DNA from: Vondammii sp040505895
Lineage (GTDB): Bacteria; Pseudomonadota; Gammaproteobacteria; Chromatiales; Chromatiaceae
Assembly (NCBI GenBank): GCA_040505895.1
Contig: JBEVXU010000007.1
Span: 186,001 to 250,000, forward strand
Direction of reading: 5' to 3'
DNA length: 64,000 nucleotides
Below the pieces are notes generated by a model. The model made no database searches, was not told the DNA's origin, and saw only the letters and a list, made by a program, of their open reading frames with translations. Both the position numbers and the translations under genes were made by a program. Within the stretch, counting starts at the first letter, position 1, and the number at the start of each line of letters is the position of its first letter. Below are positions 50,810-59,288 of the stretch, piece after piece.

Positions 50810-50895
50810 AAGTTTCGGAGTTCATTAGCCCCCTCTCCCTGAGGGAGAAGGGACGGTCTATCCAAGCCTTTTACGTCATTTGAACTCCGAAACTT
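50810..50895. mobile_element. Short palindromic element with 15-bp perfect terminal repeats
   Basis: AAGTTTCGGAGTTCA (50810-50824) and its exact complement (50881-50895) bound an 86-base element. Its centre is a second hairpin, CCCTCTCCC with GGGAGAAGGG. No target duplication is clear. It may be a small MITE or a structured intergenic repeat. It lies just after the heptamer repeat and before the SDR gene end, so it could also terminate transcription. Confidence 0.6.
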
Positions 50896-50901
50896 AAGTT
50901 A

Positions 50902-51663
50902 TTACAACCTCAACCCCCCATCCAACTCCAGCACACGGCCGCTAAAGTAGTCATTACTGAAAATGTAGGTTACGGCATCCGCCAACTCATCCAGACGACC
51001 CGTGCGACCGAGAGGAACAGCGCCCACTACTCTGTCATAGGCCTCGGGCTTCATCGATGCCACCATGTCGGTCTCAAAGACACCGGGCGCGATGGCCGCA
51101 GCACGTATACCAAAACGGGCCAACTCCTTGGCCCAGGTAACCGTCAAGGCAGAGACTCCCGCCTTGGCGGCGGAATAGTTTGACTGCCCTATATTGCCGG
51201 CACTGCTGATACTGGAAATATTGATAATGGCACCTTGAGTCCCGCTCTCAATCATTCGAGTGGCCGCCTCCCGTCCACAGAGAAAGACCCCAGTAAGATT
51301 GACATCAATCACCGCCTGCCAGTCGCTAAGTGAAAGACGATCAGTCACCTTACCCTCTTTCGCCTTTACCATCAGGCCATCCCGCAAAATTCCAGCGTTG
51401 TTGACCAGCCCACAAATCGGCCCCAGATCATTCTCTATAGTGGCAAAAACAGCTTCCACCTCTGCCTCATCAGCCACGTTGGTAAGATAACCCCTGGCGG
51501 AACCACCAGCCTGGGCACAGGCTGCAACAACCTCGTCAAGGGCACTTTGGTCAAGGTCGATCAACGCCACCCTGGCACCTTGCCCGGCGAGAGAGAGCCC
51601 GGCCGCCCTTCCTAATCCACGAGCTCCACCAGTTACCACAAAAGTACTACTCTCGATCTTCAC
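50902..51663 (-). CDS. Short-chain dehydrogenase/reductase, FabG-like
   Basis: This is a 253-residue NAD(P)-dependent oxidoreductase: VVTGGARGLGRAAGLSLA (cofactor loop), LVNNAGILRDG, ISSISSAGNIGQSNYSAAKAG with the Ser-Tyr-Lys catalytic residues, and PGVFETDMVASM. The acidic ALIDLD after the second strand suggests NAD preference. It acts on 3-oxoacyl or similar substrates in FabG relatives, but the precise substrate is unknown. AAGGAG seven bases before the GTG at 51663 makes that start better than the GTG at 51669. Confidence 0.92.
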   Translation of the reverse strand: MKIESSTFVVTGGARGLGRAAGLSLAGQGARVALIDLDQSALDEVVAACAQAGGSARGYLTNVADEAEVEAVFATIENDLGPICGLVNNAGILRDGLMVKAKEGKVTDRLSLSDWQAVIDVNLTGVFLCGREAATRMIESGTQGAIINISSISSAGNIGQSNYSAAKAGVSALTVTWAKELARFGIRAAAIAPGVFETDMVASMKPEAYDRVVGAVPLGRTGRLDELADAVTYIFSNDYFSGRVLELDGGLRL

Positions 51664-52024
51664 AACCACACTCCTTCGGTCTATTTATCACTGCTTTTTA
51701 GAGAACATAACTATTCAGCATAGCCTCATGATTTAACTCTGAGCACTTATTATCAGCTACTTGCAGAAAGAATATCTTTAGCAGGTATACCCAAGGGAAC
51801 CAAGAGAGATATAACGTACGTGGATGCAGCGTCGTGGAAGGCAGGATGCTGGGGACGACTATGGATCTGTTTTTGCGATTCCTGAAACAAGTGCCTGATG
51901 ATAAGTGCAGTATTCAACGGTATGCTGAGTTGTTATCGGAGAACAATATATCATGCGCACCGAAAAGGGTGAGGCGGGTATTGAACACTCCACTAAATTG
52001 AGAGGGTTTGTTAAAATATGATCT
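51664..52024. other. Intergenic region with one possible small ORF
   Basis: A 46-codon ORF runs on the plus strand from 51861 to 52001 with GGGGA upstream. Its product (MDLFLRFLKQVPDDKCSIQR then a helical, Arg-rich end) is not recognised. Nothing else is visible in these 361 bases. The ORF may be chance. Confidence 0.35.
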
Positions 52025-53083
52025 CTAGCCTGCATACTTTTTCGCGCAATCCAGAAATGCATCATTCATCTCTACAAATACCTCTGCAACCTCAGGATCA
52101 AAATGTTTACCGGCACCACTCCGTATAATATCCATTACCTCCTCATGGGGTACTGGCTCTTTGTATGGACGACGACTGATCAAGGCATCATAAACATCTG
52201 CCAATGCCATAATTCTCGCAGATAACGGGATTTGCTCCCCCTGTAACCCACGGGGATAGCCCGATCCGTCCCACTTCTCATGGTGCCCTCCCGCAATTTC
52301 ACGGGCCACGTCGAGCATCTGCACCTCCCCCAGTCGCCCCTGTGCATCCTTAATAGTCGCCTCCCCAATGGCCGCGTGCTCTTTCATCTGATCAAACTCT
52401 TCCTTGGTCAAGCGGCCCGGTTTGAGAAGAATATTGTCGGAGATCGCCACTTTGCCTATATCGTGCAGAGGCGCCGAATGATAAATCAACTCAATATACT
52501 CCTCGGTAAGAATCGCTTCGTATTTCTCGCGCCTGGACAGAGCCTCACTCAATATGCGCACATACTCCTTGGTACGCTGAATATGGCCGCCGGTTTCAGG
52601 GTCTCGTCCCTCAGCCACGATACCCATCGCCTCAATGGTTGCCTCTTTTGATCTTTTGAGTTGCAGCGTTCTCTGGTCGACCAACTCCTCCAGGTGGTCA
52701 CGGTATAGTTTCAACTCCAGCTGATTAAAGATACGTGACTTAACCAGCTCGGGAATCACCGGTTTAGTCAGATAGTCAACGGCACCCAGTTGCAGTCCCT
52801 TGGTCTCATCGGCAATCTCCCCCAGTGCGGTGACAAAAATAACGGGGATACCCGCAGTGACCTCATCATCTTTCAGGGCGATGCAGACCTCATAGCCATC
52901 CATGTCGGGCATCATAATGTCGAGCAGGATAATATCGGGCTGGGGCTCCCTATGTGCCAACTCCAGTGCCTTTTCACCATTTGTTGCGGCAATTATGGAG
53001 TAGTCATCCTTGAGAATATTCATCAGGAAGTGGATGTTCTCCGCCACATCATCGACGATAAGGACCTTCTGTTTAGTGCTCAT
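52025..53083 (-). CDS. Response regulator with HD-GYP c-di-GMP phosphodiesterase output
   Basis: This is a 352-residue protein. A receiver domain (1-125) has the acidic pocket DD at 11-12, phospho-acceptor Asp55 in LLDIMMPDMDG and the lysine in LTKPVIPE. A coiled linker leads to HD-GYP (about 150-345) with ETGGHIQRTKEY, PLHDIGKVAISDNIL, GGHHEKWDGSGYPRGLQG and LADVYDALISRRPY, all catalytic residues kept. It should break down c-di-GMP when phosphorylated (RpfG-like). It is the last gene of the signalling locus, 37 bases after the DUF3365 kinase gene, and probably its main output. Confidence 0.95.
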   Translation of the reverse strand: MSTKQKVLIVDDVAENIHFLMNILKDDYSIIAATNGEKALELAHREPQPDIILLDIMMPDMDGYEVCIALKDDEVTAGIPVIFVTALGEIADETKGLQLGAVDYLTKPVIPELVKSRIFNQLELKLYRDHLEELVDQRTLQLKRSKEATIEAMGIVAEGRDPETGGHIQRTKEYVRILSEALSRREKYEAILTEEYIELIYHSAPLHDIGKVAISDNILLKPGRLTKEEFDQMKEHAAIGEATIKDAQGRLGEVQMLDVAREIAGGHHEKWDGSGYPRGLQGEQIPLSARIMALADVYDALISRRPYKEPVPHEEVMDIIRSGAGKHFDPEVAEVFVEMNDAFLDCAKKYAG

Positions 53084-53120
53084 GATTCATATCCATTAGC
53101 CTATCTCTCTTGCACACCCG

Positions 53121-54911
53121 TCATAGCTTGCTCTGCATTAATCTCTCTTGCATTGAGCGACTCAACTCCACCACACCATCACTATCGAAATTTGCCATCT
53201 TCTCTGATAGAGAGATTAGCTCCTCCTGGCATTCACTGCCCTGAAACTGTTCAATCATCGCAGTCAGAATATCCATAGCATGCGGCAGGTCACTGTCTAG
53301 CGTTGCCAGCAACTGTGATAGCTGGTCATTAAGCTGCTGCCGTTGCAACTCAGTGAGCACTGCTGGTTCGCTCTCTTCATTAGCCACGGGGCTATGCTCT
53401 GGAGCCGAAGCCTTTACCTCTTCACGAACATCGGAATATTTCTCCGTCGTCCTGTCCGGCCCCTCTGCATGTTCCAGCACCAGCTTGATCGTCACTCTGG
53501 TACCACGGCCCGCTTCACTGTCGATGCGAAGGCTTCCTCCCATCAACTCCAACAGCTTGCGACTCAGGGTTAGTCCAAGCCCCACCCCTCCCTGACGACG
53601 TGTGCGGAAATTTTCGATCTGGGCAAAGTCATGCTTCTTCAGCCACTCCGCGGATTCGCCCATACCGATACCGCTGTCCTCGATCCTGACTTCGACATTG
53701 TAGCGTCTATTGTTCTCTGGTTTTGAGGTAACAGCGATATTCACCCCACCTGACTCGGTAAACTTGATGGCGTTGTCAATAATGTGAATCAGCAGCTGCT
53801 GGATATGTTGCGCATCACCCTGCAACCACTGAGGAGATCCCTCCTGAAATTCGGTAGAAAGAGAGAGCCCCTTCTTCTGCGCTTTGTCCTGCATCAGCTC
53901 AACACTCTCCTGCACCACCTGGCGCAGCTGTAGTGGCGCAAGATTCAGCTCCATGGTCCCGGCATCGATCTGGGAGAAGTCAAGCATATGGTTGATCATG
54001 CTGTTGAGACGTTTACCCGCCTCGCTAATTCTCTGGACATGATCTCTTTGCAACGGTTTTAGCTCATCCTCATTAAGGATATGGCTCATTCCGATAATCG
54101 CGTTCAGGGGAGTGCGCAGCTCATGGCTGATATTGGCGATAAATGCCCCCTTGAAGGTGTTGGCCTGTTCTGCCCCCTCCTTCTCTACTCTTAGTGACTG
54201 CATACGCTTCTGATTGCGCCTAAAAAGTATCCAGGAGAGAAAGCTGATAATGAGCACCAAAGTATGAACGACTAGAGTATTGACGATGGTGTGATCACGG
54301 TTGTGGAGTATCTCCTCAACAGGGTGGGTAACACTAATACCACCACGTATATCACCCAACTTGTAGCCCTGCTCAGCGTGGCACTTGAGGCACCCCTTAG
54401 TGACCATCAGTGGAGCCATATAGTGATACTTGTGCTCATCATTGAGAAACTCACCTATCTTCTTTTCACCCAATTCAAAACGTTCGAGTGCCGCACGCTC
54501 CCAGGGGGTTGGGGCATTTTTTGGGCGAATAGGGTCAAGACTGGTGATATGGAACTGTACCCCCGTACTCTCCAGGGCAAGCTCACTCACCTGGCGCGTC
54601 ATATAGGCGGGATTGATCTTGGTCAGTTTCACCCCATTTTTGGTAACCACATCGCGGTTAGGTACCTGAAGATAGGGATTTGGCTGGGTAGTCGTGGTAA
54701 CAGGTACATAGACACCACCGTGCCTGGCATTCCAGCTTCGCGTCAGCACGATATGCTCAAACATCGTTCGCGCCTGGGAGCTGGATATCTCATCAGCGTG
54801 CGATTGGGCCAGGTAGATATTGATCATTGCGGATGTAACAATCACTACAAACCATAAGGTGATCAAAATTGGCCCAAACAGTTTGCCCACCTTAAACGCA
54901 CTCATTCCCAT
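53121..54911 (-). CDS. Histidine kinase with periplasmic DUF3365 (Tll0287-like) heme-c sensor
   Basis: This is a 596-residue kinase. Membrane helices at about 14-35 and 208-230 enclose a periplasmic DUF3365 domain with NARHGGVYVP, YMTRQVSELA and the c-type heme motif CLKCH (174-178). HisKA carries His263 in ANISHELRTPLNAIIG. The ATPase part has DNAIKF, SGIGMG-type and GVGLGLTLSRKLLELMGG boxes. About 110 acidic C-terminal residues resemble the HPT-associated helices of its neighbours but lack a clear phospho-His. Start codon shares one base with the upstream stop (TAATG). A redox or gas cue sensed by heme is likely by family. Confidence 0.92.
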   Translation of the reverse strand: MGMSAFKVGKLFGPILITLWFVVIVTSAMINIYLAQSHADEISSSQARTMFEHIVLTRSWNARHGGVYVPVTTTTQPNPYLQVPNRDVVTKNGVKLTKINPAYMTRQVSELALESTGVQFHITSLDPIRPKNAPTPWERAALERFELGEKKIGEFLNDEHKYHYMAPLMVTKGCLKCHAEQGYKLGDIRGGISVTHPVEEILHNRDHTIVNTLVVHTLVLIISFLSWILFRRNQKRMQSLRVEKEGAEQANTFKGAFIANISHELRTPLNAIIGMSHILNEDELKPLQRDHVQRISEAGKRLNSMINHMLDFSQIDAGTMELNLAPLQLRQVVQESVELMQDKAQKKGLSLSTEFQEGSPQWLQGDAQHIQQLLIHIIDNAIKFTESGGVNIAVTSKPENNRRYNVEVRIEDSGIGMGESAEWLKKHDFAQIENFRTRRQGGVGLGLTLSRKLLELMGGSLRIDSEAGRGTRVTIKLVLEHAEGPDRTTEKYSDVREEVKASAPEHSPVANEESEPAVLTELQRQQLNDQLSQLLATLDSDLPHAMDILTAMIEQFQGSECQEELISLSEKMANFDSDGVVELSRSMQERLMQSKL

Positions 54912-57820
54912 TAGACCAACCGCTTCTCTAGTCGTTTAATCAATAGCTTGGCCGCACCGCTATCGAACTCTCCCATCCGCTCACTAATTTGTTTGATCAA
55001 TTCGGCCCACTCACTCTCATCCGCCAGCACCATAAGCTCATCCTGTAGATGCTGCGCTACCATCAGGTCAGCATCAATGACCACCTCCAACTCAGCCAGC
55101 AGGGCAAGCATTTTGATCCTGTCTACGACCACATCACCGGCACTTCCCTCCCCCTCCTCTTCGGGGAGGATGGTGGCAATATCGTTAATCAGCTGTTGTA
55201 GCAGCTCCTCAAATCTTTGCAGTTGCTCCTCAGGGGGCTGCTCCTCTCTTTTGAGAAAGTCATCGATCTCGACAGCCACCTCAAACAGGCTATCGGCACC
55301 TATATTTCCGACCACCCCCTTAAAGGCGTGACAGAGCCCCTCTGCCTCCACAAGGTGCCCCTGTCCAATCAAATCACGCAAACCCTTGGCACTATTGGCA
55401 TAGTGCTCATGGAAACGGAATAACATCTTTCGATAGGCCACTTCATTGCAGGCCATCCGCCTCAATCCCTGCAGCGTATCGATGCTCTCCATTGATTTCA
55501 GATCATCAGAGAGCATATTTGCTGAGCATGCATCAATAGTGGATATTTCACCCTCGTCTGAGCTCTCCCTGTTACCCAGCCACTCCTTCAGCAAGGTGAT
55601 TAGTTGGGCTGGATCTATAGGCTTCGAGATGTAGTCACTCATCCCGGCACTGAGCGCGAGCTCTCTGTCCTCGACCATGGCCTGCGCGGTCAAGGCAATA
55701 ATCGGCAGTGAGGCAAAGCGCTCCCCGCTCGGCTGCTCTGCCAAGGCACGAATACGCCGGGTGGCCTCATAGCCATCCATCACCGGCATCTGGATATCCA
55801 TCAAGACCACATCGTAGCGGTGATGCTGGACTCGGGCGAGCGCCACCTTGCCGTTATGGGCGTGATCCACCTCCACATTGAGACTGGCCAGTAGCTCGGT
55901 TGCAAATTCACGGTTAACCTCATTATCTTCAACCAGCAGACACTTAGTGCCACGAAATGAGGTGATGCTCTCCTCTATGGTAATCTCGGAGTGAGGCTGG
56001 GGCCGTCTCTTGAACAGTCCCATATCGTGACCCAGCGCCGCCATGACGGCATCGAGAAGTGTGGAGGGACTAACCGGCTTGAGGAGAAAACCATCGACAC
56101 CGGCCTGCTCTGCCACCCGTAATACCTCATCACGGCCATAGGAGGTGACCATAATCACCTTGGGCTTGGGCTGGATGGCTGCATCACGATGGATACGCAC
56201 AGTCGCCTCATCACCATGCATTCCCGGCATCTTCCAATCCATCAGGACGATGTCATACCCCTTCTCATTTTCGGGTGACAGCAGTTCGGCAAGTGCCTCC
56301 TCTCCACTTTTTACCGTTCGCACCTCGAAGCTGAACTCCTCCATCATCTCTCTGTGAACCTCCCGTGCCACCTGATTGTCATCCACAATCAGCGCCCTCA
56401 ATCCCTTCAGCTTGGGAAGCAACTCTGCGAGGAGACGACGGTGGCTCATCTCAACCTGGTGAGAGACACCTAAGGGCAGGGAGAAACAGAAAGTGGAACC
56501 CACGCCCAGTTCCGATTTATCAAGCCATATCTGACCACCCATCAGGCGAGATAACTGACTGCTAATCGCCAAACCCAGGCCTGTGCCACCATGGCGTCTG
56601 CTGATACTCTGATCAGCCTGGCAAAATTCACGAAATAGCTTCCCTTTCTGCTCGTCACTGATGCCCATGCCGCTGTCACGCACACAGAATTTCAGCACCA
56701 CCTCATCTTCACCCAATGCCTCAGCGCCGATAGAGAGTTCTACCTCACCCTGCTCGGTAAACTTCACCCCATTGCCGCAGAGATTGATGAGGATCTGTCC
56801 CAGGCGTACTGGGTCGCCGACAAGCGTGTGAGGGAGATTGGTACTTTGGCGAACGAGAAACTCTATCCCACGCTGTTCAGCACGATGACCGACCACGTCG
56901 GTAAGTTGTTGCAAAACGGTTTCCAGTTCAAATTCCACATAGTCGACATCCAGCTCCCCCGACTCAATTCTTGAAAAATCGAGGATATCGTTAATGATGC
57001 CAAGGAGTGATTTTGCGGCGCTCTGCACCTTGTTCAGATAGTTGTATTGAACCGGATTGAGATCGGTCTTGAGGGTGAGATAGAGCATACCCAGGATGGC
57101 GTTCATCGGTGTGCGGATCTCATGACTCATACTCGCCAGAAAGTCTGACTTGGCACGATTTGCCTCCTGTGCCTCATCACGAGCCAACTTGAGCTCTGTC
57201 TCCATCCTGCTCAGGAGCATGATGGTCTGCTTCTGCAACCACGCCAGCCAGAACATTCCCAGTAGGGCGATGGTGATCAGTGCTGTCGTGGTGAGCGTGC
57301 TCTCCCGAAGCTTCGCGACCTGATTGACCTGATGAGTCAGAGAGCCAACCGCCCGGTCATTCGCCCGCAGATAACTTTCGGTATAGGCAGCAAGCACATC
57401 GAGCAGTCGAGTATGTATCATCAACAGCTGTTGAGCATCGACCGTTGCAGCACCCTCAATCTCCTCCTCCATCATATCGAGTGTGGCGAGCGCCTCGCTT
57501 GTCACCACTCCCGATTTTTCATCATCTGCCGGGATGTTTTTGTGAAACTGCTGTGTCAGCGAGTAAGCGACATCGAGTGCCAACAGCATATCTTCATGGC
57601 GCTCTGGCGACATCTCGACACGCAGTGCATCAAGGGTAGCCGCCAGGTTTGAGAGTGACTCAATGGTATTGGAGAGAGTGCGATGCTGTTGGAGTGTCTC
57701 CACAGGCAGACCTACTTCGATACGCTCCAGTGACAACCAAAGATAGCCACCACCCGCCACGATAATGGCAGCAAAAAAGGTGAAGATGACGCCAAAGAGT
57801 TGTAGTGGCTGGAAACGCAT
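54911..57820 (-). CDS. Hybrid histidine kinase, HisKA-HATPase-REC-REC-HPT
   Basis: This is a 969-residue membrane kinase. Two helices (about 8-29 and 178-198) flank a helical periplasmic sensor of about 150 residues. HisKA has DFLASMSHEIRTPMNAILGM (His about 235). The ATPase has NLCGNGVKF, DSGMGIS and GGTGLGLAISSQLSRLMGG. Two receivers follow (ALIVDDNQVAREVHREM with VLMDWKMPGMHGD; CLLVEDNEVNREFATEL with VLMDIQMPVMDG), then an HPT with AEGLCHAFKGVVGNIGADSL. The periplasmic part fits a TorS-like sensor that reads a binding protein, and the solute-binding gene 17 bases upstream is a ready partner. It closely resembles the hybrid at 59289. Confidence 0.94.
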   Translation of the reverse strand: MRFQPLQLFGVIFTFFAAIIVAGGGYLWLSLERIEVGLPVETLQQHRTLSNTIESLSNLAATLDALRVEMSPERHEDMLLALDVAYSLTQQFHKNIPADDEKSGVVTSEALATLDMMEEEIEGAATVDAQQLLMIHTRLLDVLAAYTESYLRANDRAVGSLTHQVNQVAKLRESTLTTTALITIALLGMFWLAWLQKQTIMLLSRMETELKLARDEAQEANRAKSDFLASMSHEIRTPMNAILGMLYLTLKTDLNPVQYNYLNKVQSAAKSLLGIINDILDFSRIESGELDVDYVEFELETVLQQLTDVVGHRAEQRGIEFLVRQSTNLPHTLVGDPVRLGQILINLCGNGVKFTEQGEVELSIGAEALGEDEVVLKFCVRDSGMGISDEQKGKLFREFCQADQSISRRHGGTGLGLAISSQLSRLMGGQIWLDKSELGVGSTFCFSLPLGVSHQVEMSHRRLLAELLPKLKGLRALIVDDNQVAREVHREMMEEFSFEVRTVKSGEEALAELLSPENEKGYDIVLMDWKMPGMHGDEATVRIHRDAAIQPKPKVIMVTSYGRDEVLRVAEQAGVDGFLLKPVSPSTLLDAVMAALGHDMGLFKRRPQPHSEITIEESITSFRGTKCLLVEDNEVNREFATELLASLNVEVDHAHNGKVALARVQHHRYDVVLMDIQMPVMDGYEATRRIRALAEQPSGERFASLPIIALTAQAMVEDRELALSAGMSDYISKPIDPAQLITLLKEWLGNRESSDEGEISTIDACSANMLSDDLKSMESIDTLQGLRRMACNEVAYRKMLFRFHEHYANSAKGLRDLIGQGHLVEAEGLCHAFKGVVGNIGADSLFEVAVEIDDFLKREEQPPEEQLQRFEELLQQLINDIATILPEEEGEGSAGDVVVDRIKMLALLAELEVVIDADLMVAQHLQDELMVLADESEWAELIKQISERMGEFDSGAAKLLIKRLEKRLV

Positions 57821-57837
57821 TAGCTATACCGATTAAC

Positions 57838-59232
57838 CTATTTAACGGGGCAGGGACCACTGCTGGTAGGATCGGGTAACCAGCAGGATGCCTGGGTTGC
57901 ATTGACAATTTCACGCAAGGTTCTTGCTTGCCTGTCGAGCACTACGCTCACCTCTCTCTCTCTTAAAACAATTCGGGAGAAGGCCCTTAGGTAGGCCAGA
58001 TTAAATCGTTTCCCCTCGGCACCGAGTCCTATAGGCAGCAGTGCGACCACGCTATCCTTTGATGAAGCCTGCTCCCGCACTGCCCGCTCAATTGAGGCAA
58101 CACCTGCAGGCAGGCTACCGGCTCCCTCGGTATCCACGACAGGGAAAAAACCAACACTCTTCAAGGTTATGAGCTGAACATCGGGGCGGGTCATATAGTC
58201 AATGAGCTCGAGTGAACGCGAAGCGTCCTCGACATCCTCGGGAAGCGCCAGGCCGGCAAGAACAAGCATATAGCCCCGCCCCATCGGACCGATAGGCGCG
58301 GGAAAGGCGACAAAATCATCAGGCCTCTGCTCAAAGGCAGACACCAGGCGTGCCGTATGGTCCCATGTCACCCATACCTCTTCGGAAAGCAGTGGCTCAT
58401 CCATACTGTTATAGGTCACCGAGCTGGGGTTGACGTGTGACCAGAGTACCTTGAAATCTGACCACATTATCTTAGCCTCTGGAGAGCGGAACTGGCTCAA
58501 TGTACTGCCGGTAAATGAGGGGTAGAGGTAGCCCTGGAAGAAGCGGTGCATCAGCCCCTTGGGGCCTGCAGGAAAACCCAGTTTGGGTGTGCCGGTCGCA
58601 CGTTCCATGTTCAGAGCCCAGATCTGCAACTGCTCATAGCTCAGACTCTCGATTTTTGCACCCTTGGGTAGGTAATGCAGCGCCTTGCGGTTCGCTGCCA
58701 TAATATAGGTCGCCTGCATCCAGGGGATATAGAGCTGTCTGTCACTCCCGAGTTTTCCCAGCTCGACAAAGTCAGGAATAAAGGAGCGCTTGCGAAAAAG
58801 GTCTGTGGCATCGACCGGAGTAAGCCCTCCCTCCAGATAGAGATGGCGAAGGTCGCCGTGCAGGACACCCAGAAGATCCGGCTTGAGCTTTCCATCCCCT
58901 TTGGCCAGTGCCAATTTCCTGAAGACGGTGGGATTATCGTAGGGCTGGAAGTCGACATTACCGGGAAACTCCTTGAGAATTACCCGACGCATCGTGTCGG
59001 CCTCATGGATGGGCGTCAGTTGTGTCGAGAGAAAAAGCAGGGAGCCATCATCCATACCCTTAGCAATCTGCTGCGCCGTGTTAGTTGCCTTTTTTTGTTC
59101 GGCTGCCGAGACAGATGGTAAAAGTGTCGCCACCAGGAGAGTTAATGTACAGAACAGTGCTGCCAGAAGAGCATGAAAACTCTGTTGATCTTCCCTCACA
59201 CAAACCTGTGTCAGATTATTATCAATCCTCAT
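57838..59232 (-). CDS. Extracellular solute-binding protein, probable sensor partner
   Basis: This is a 464-residue periplasmic protein with a signal peptide (LLAALFCTLTLLVATLLPSVSA). The mature part resembles the type 1 extracellular sugar/phosphate binding proteins (UgpB/MalE-like): LKPDLLGVLHGDLRHLYLEG, YIPWMQATYIMAANRKAL, GLMHRFFQGYLYPSF and WVTWDHTARLVSAFEQRP. There is no ABC permease or ATPase gene nearby. Lying between two hybrid kinase genes, it probably presents a ligand to a kinase rather than to a transporter. The ligand is unknown. The C-terminus has two cysteines (ASCWLPDPTSSGPC) that may form a disulfide. Confidence 0.85.
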   Translation of the reverse strand: MRIDNNLTQVCVREDQQSFHALLAALFCTLTLLVATLLPSVSAAEQKKATNTAQQIAKGMDDGSLLFLSTQLTPIHEADTMRRVILKEFPGNVDFQPYDNPTVFRKLALAKGDGKLKPDLLGVLHGDLRHLYLEGGLTPVDATDLFRKRSFIPDFVELGKLGSDRQLYIPWMQATYIMAANRKALHYLPKGAKIESLSYEQLQIWALNMERATGTPKLGFPAGPKGLMHRFFQGYLYPSFTGSTLSQFRSPEAKIMWSDFKVLWSHVNPSSVTYNSMDEPLLSEEVWVTWDHTARLVSAFEQRPDDFVAFPAPIGPMGRGYMLVLAGLALPEDVEDASRSLELIDYMTRPDVQLITLKSVGFFPVVDTEGAGSLPAGVASIERAVREQASSKDSVVALLPIGLGAEGKRFNLAYLRAFSRIVLREREVSVVLDRQARTLREIVNATQASCWLPDPTSSGPCPVK

Positions 59233-59288
59233 AACTATTCCATCCTCTATACTGTTCCATCATTGATGGTTGCCATCGTTTCCAGATT

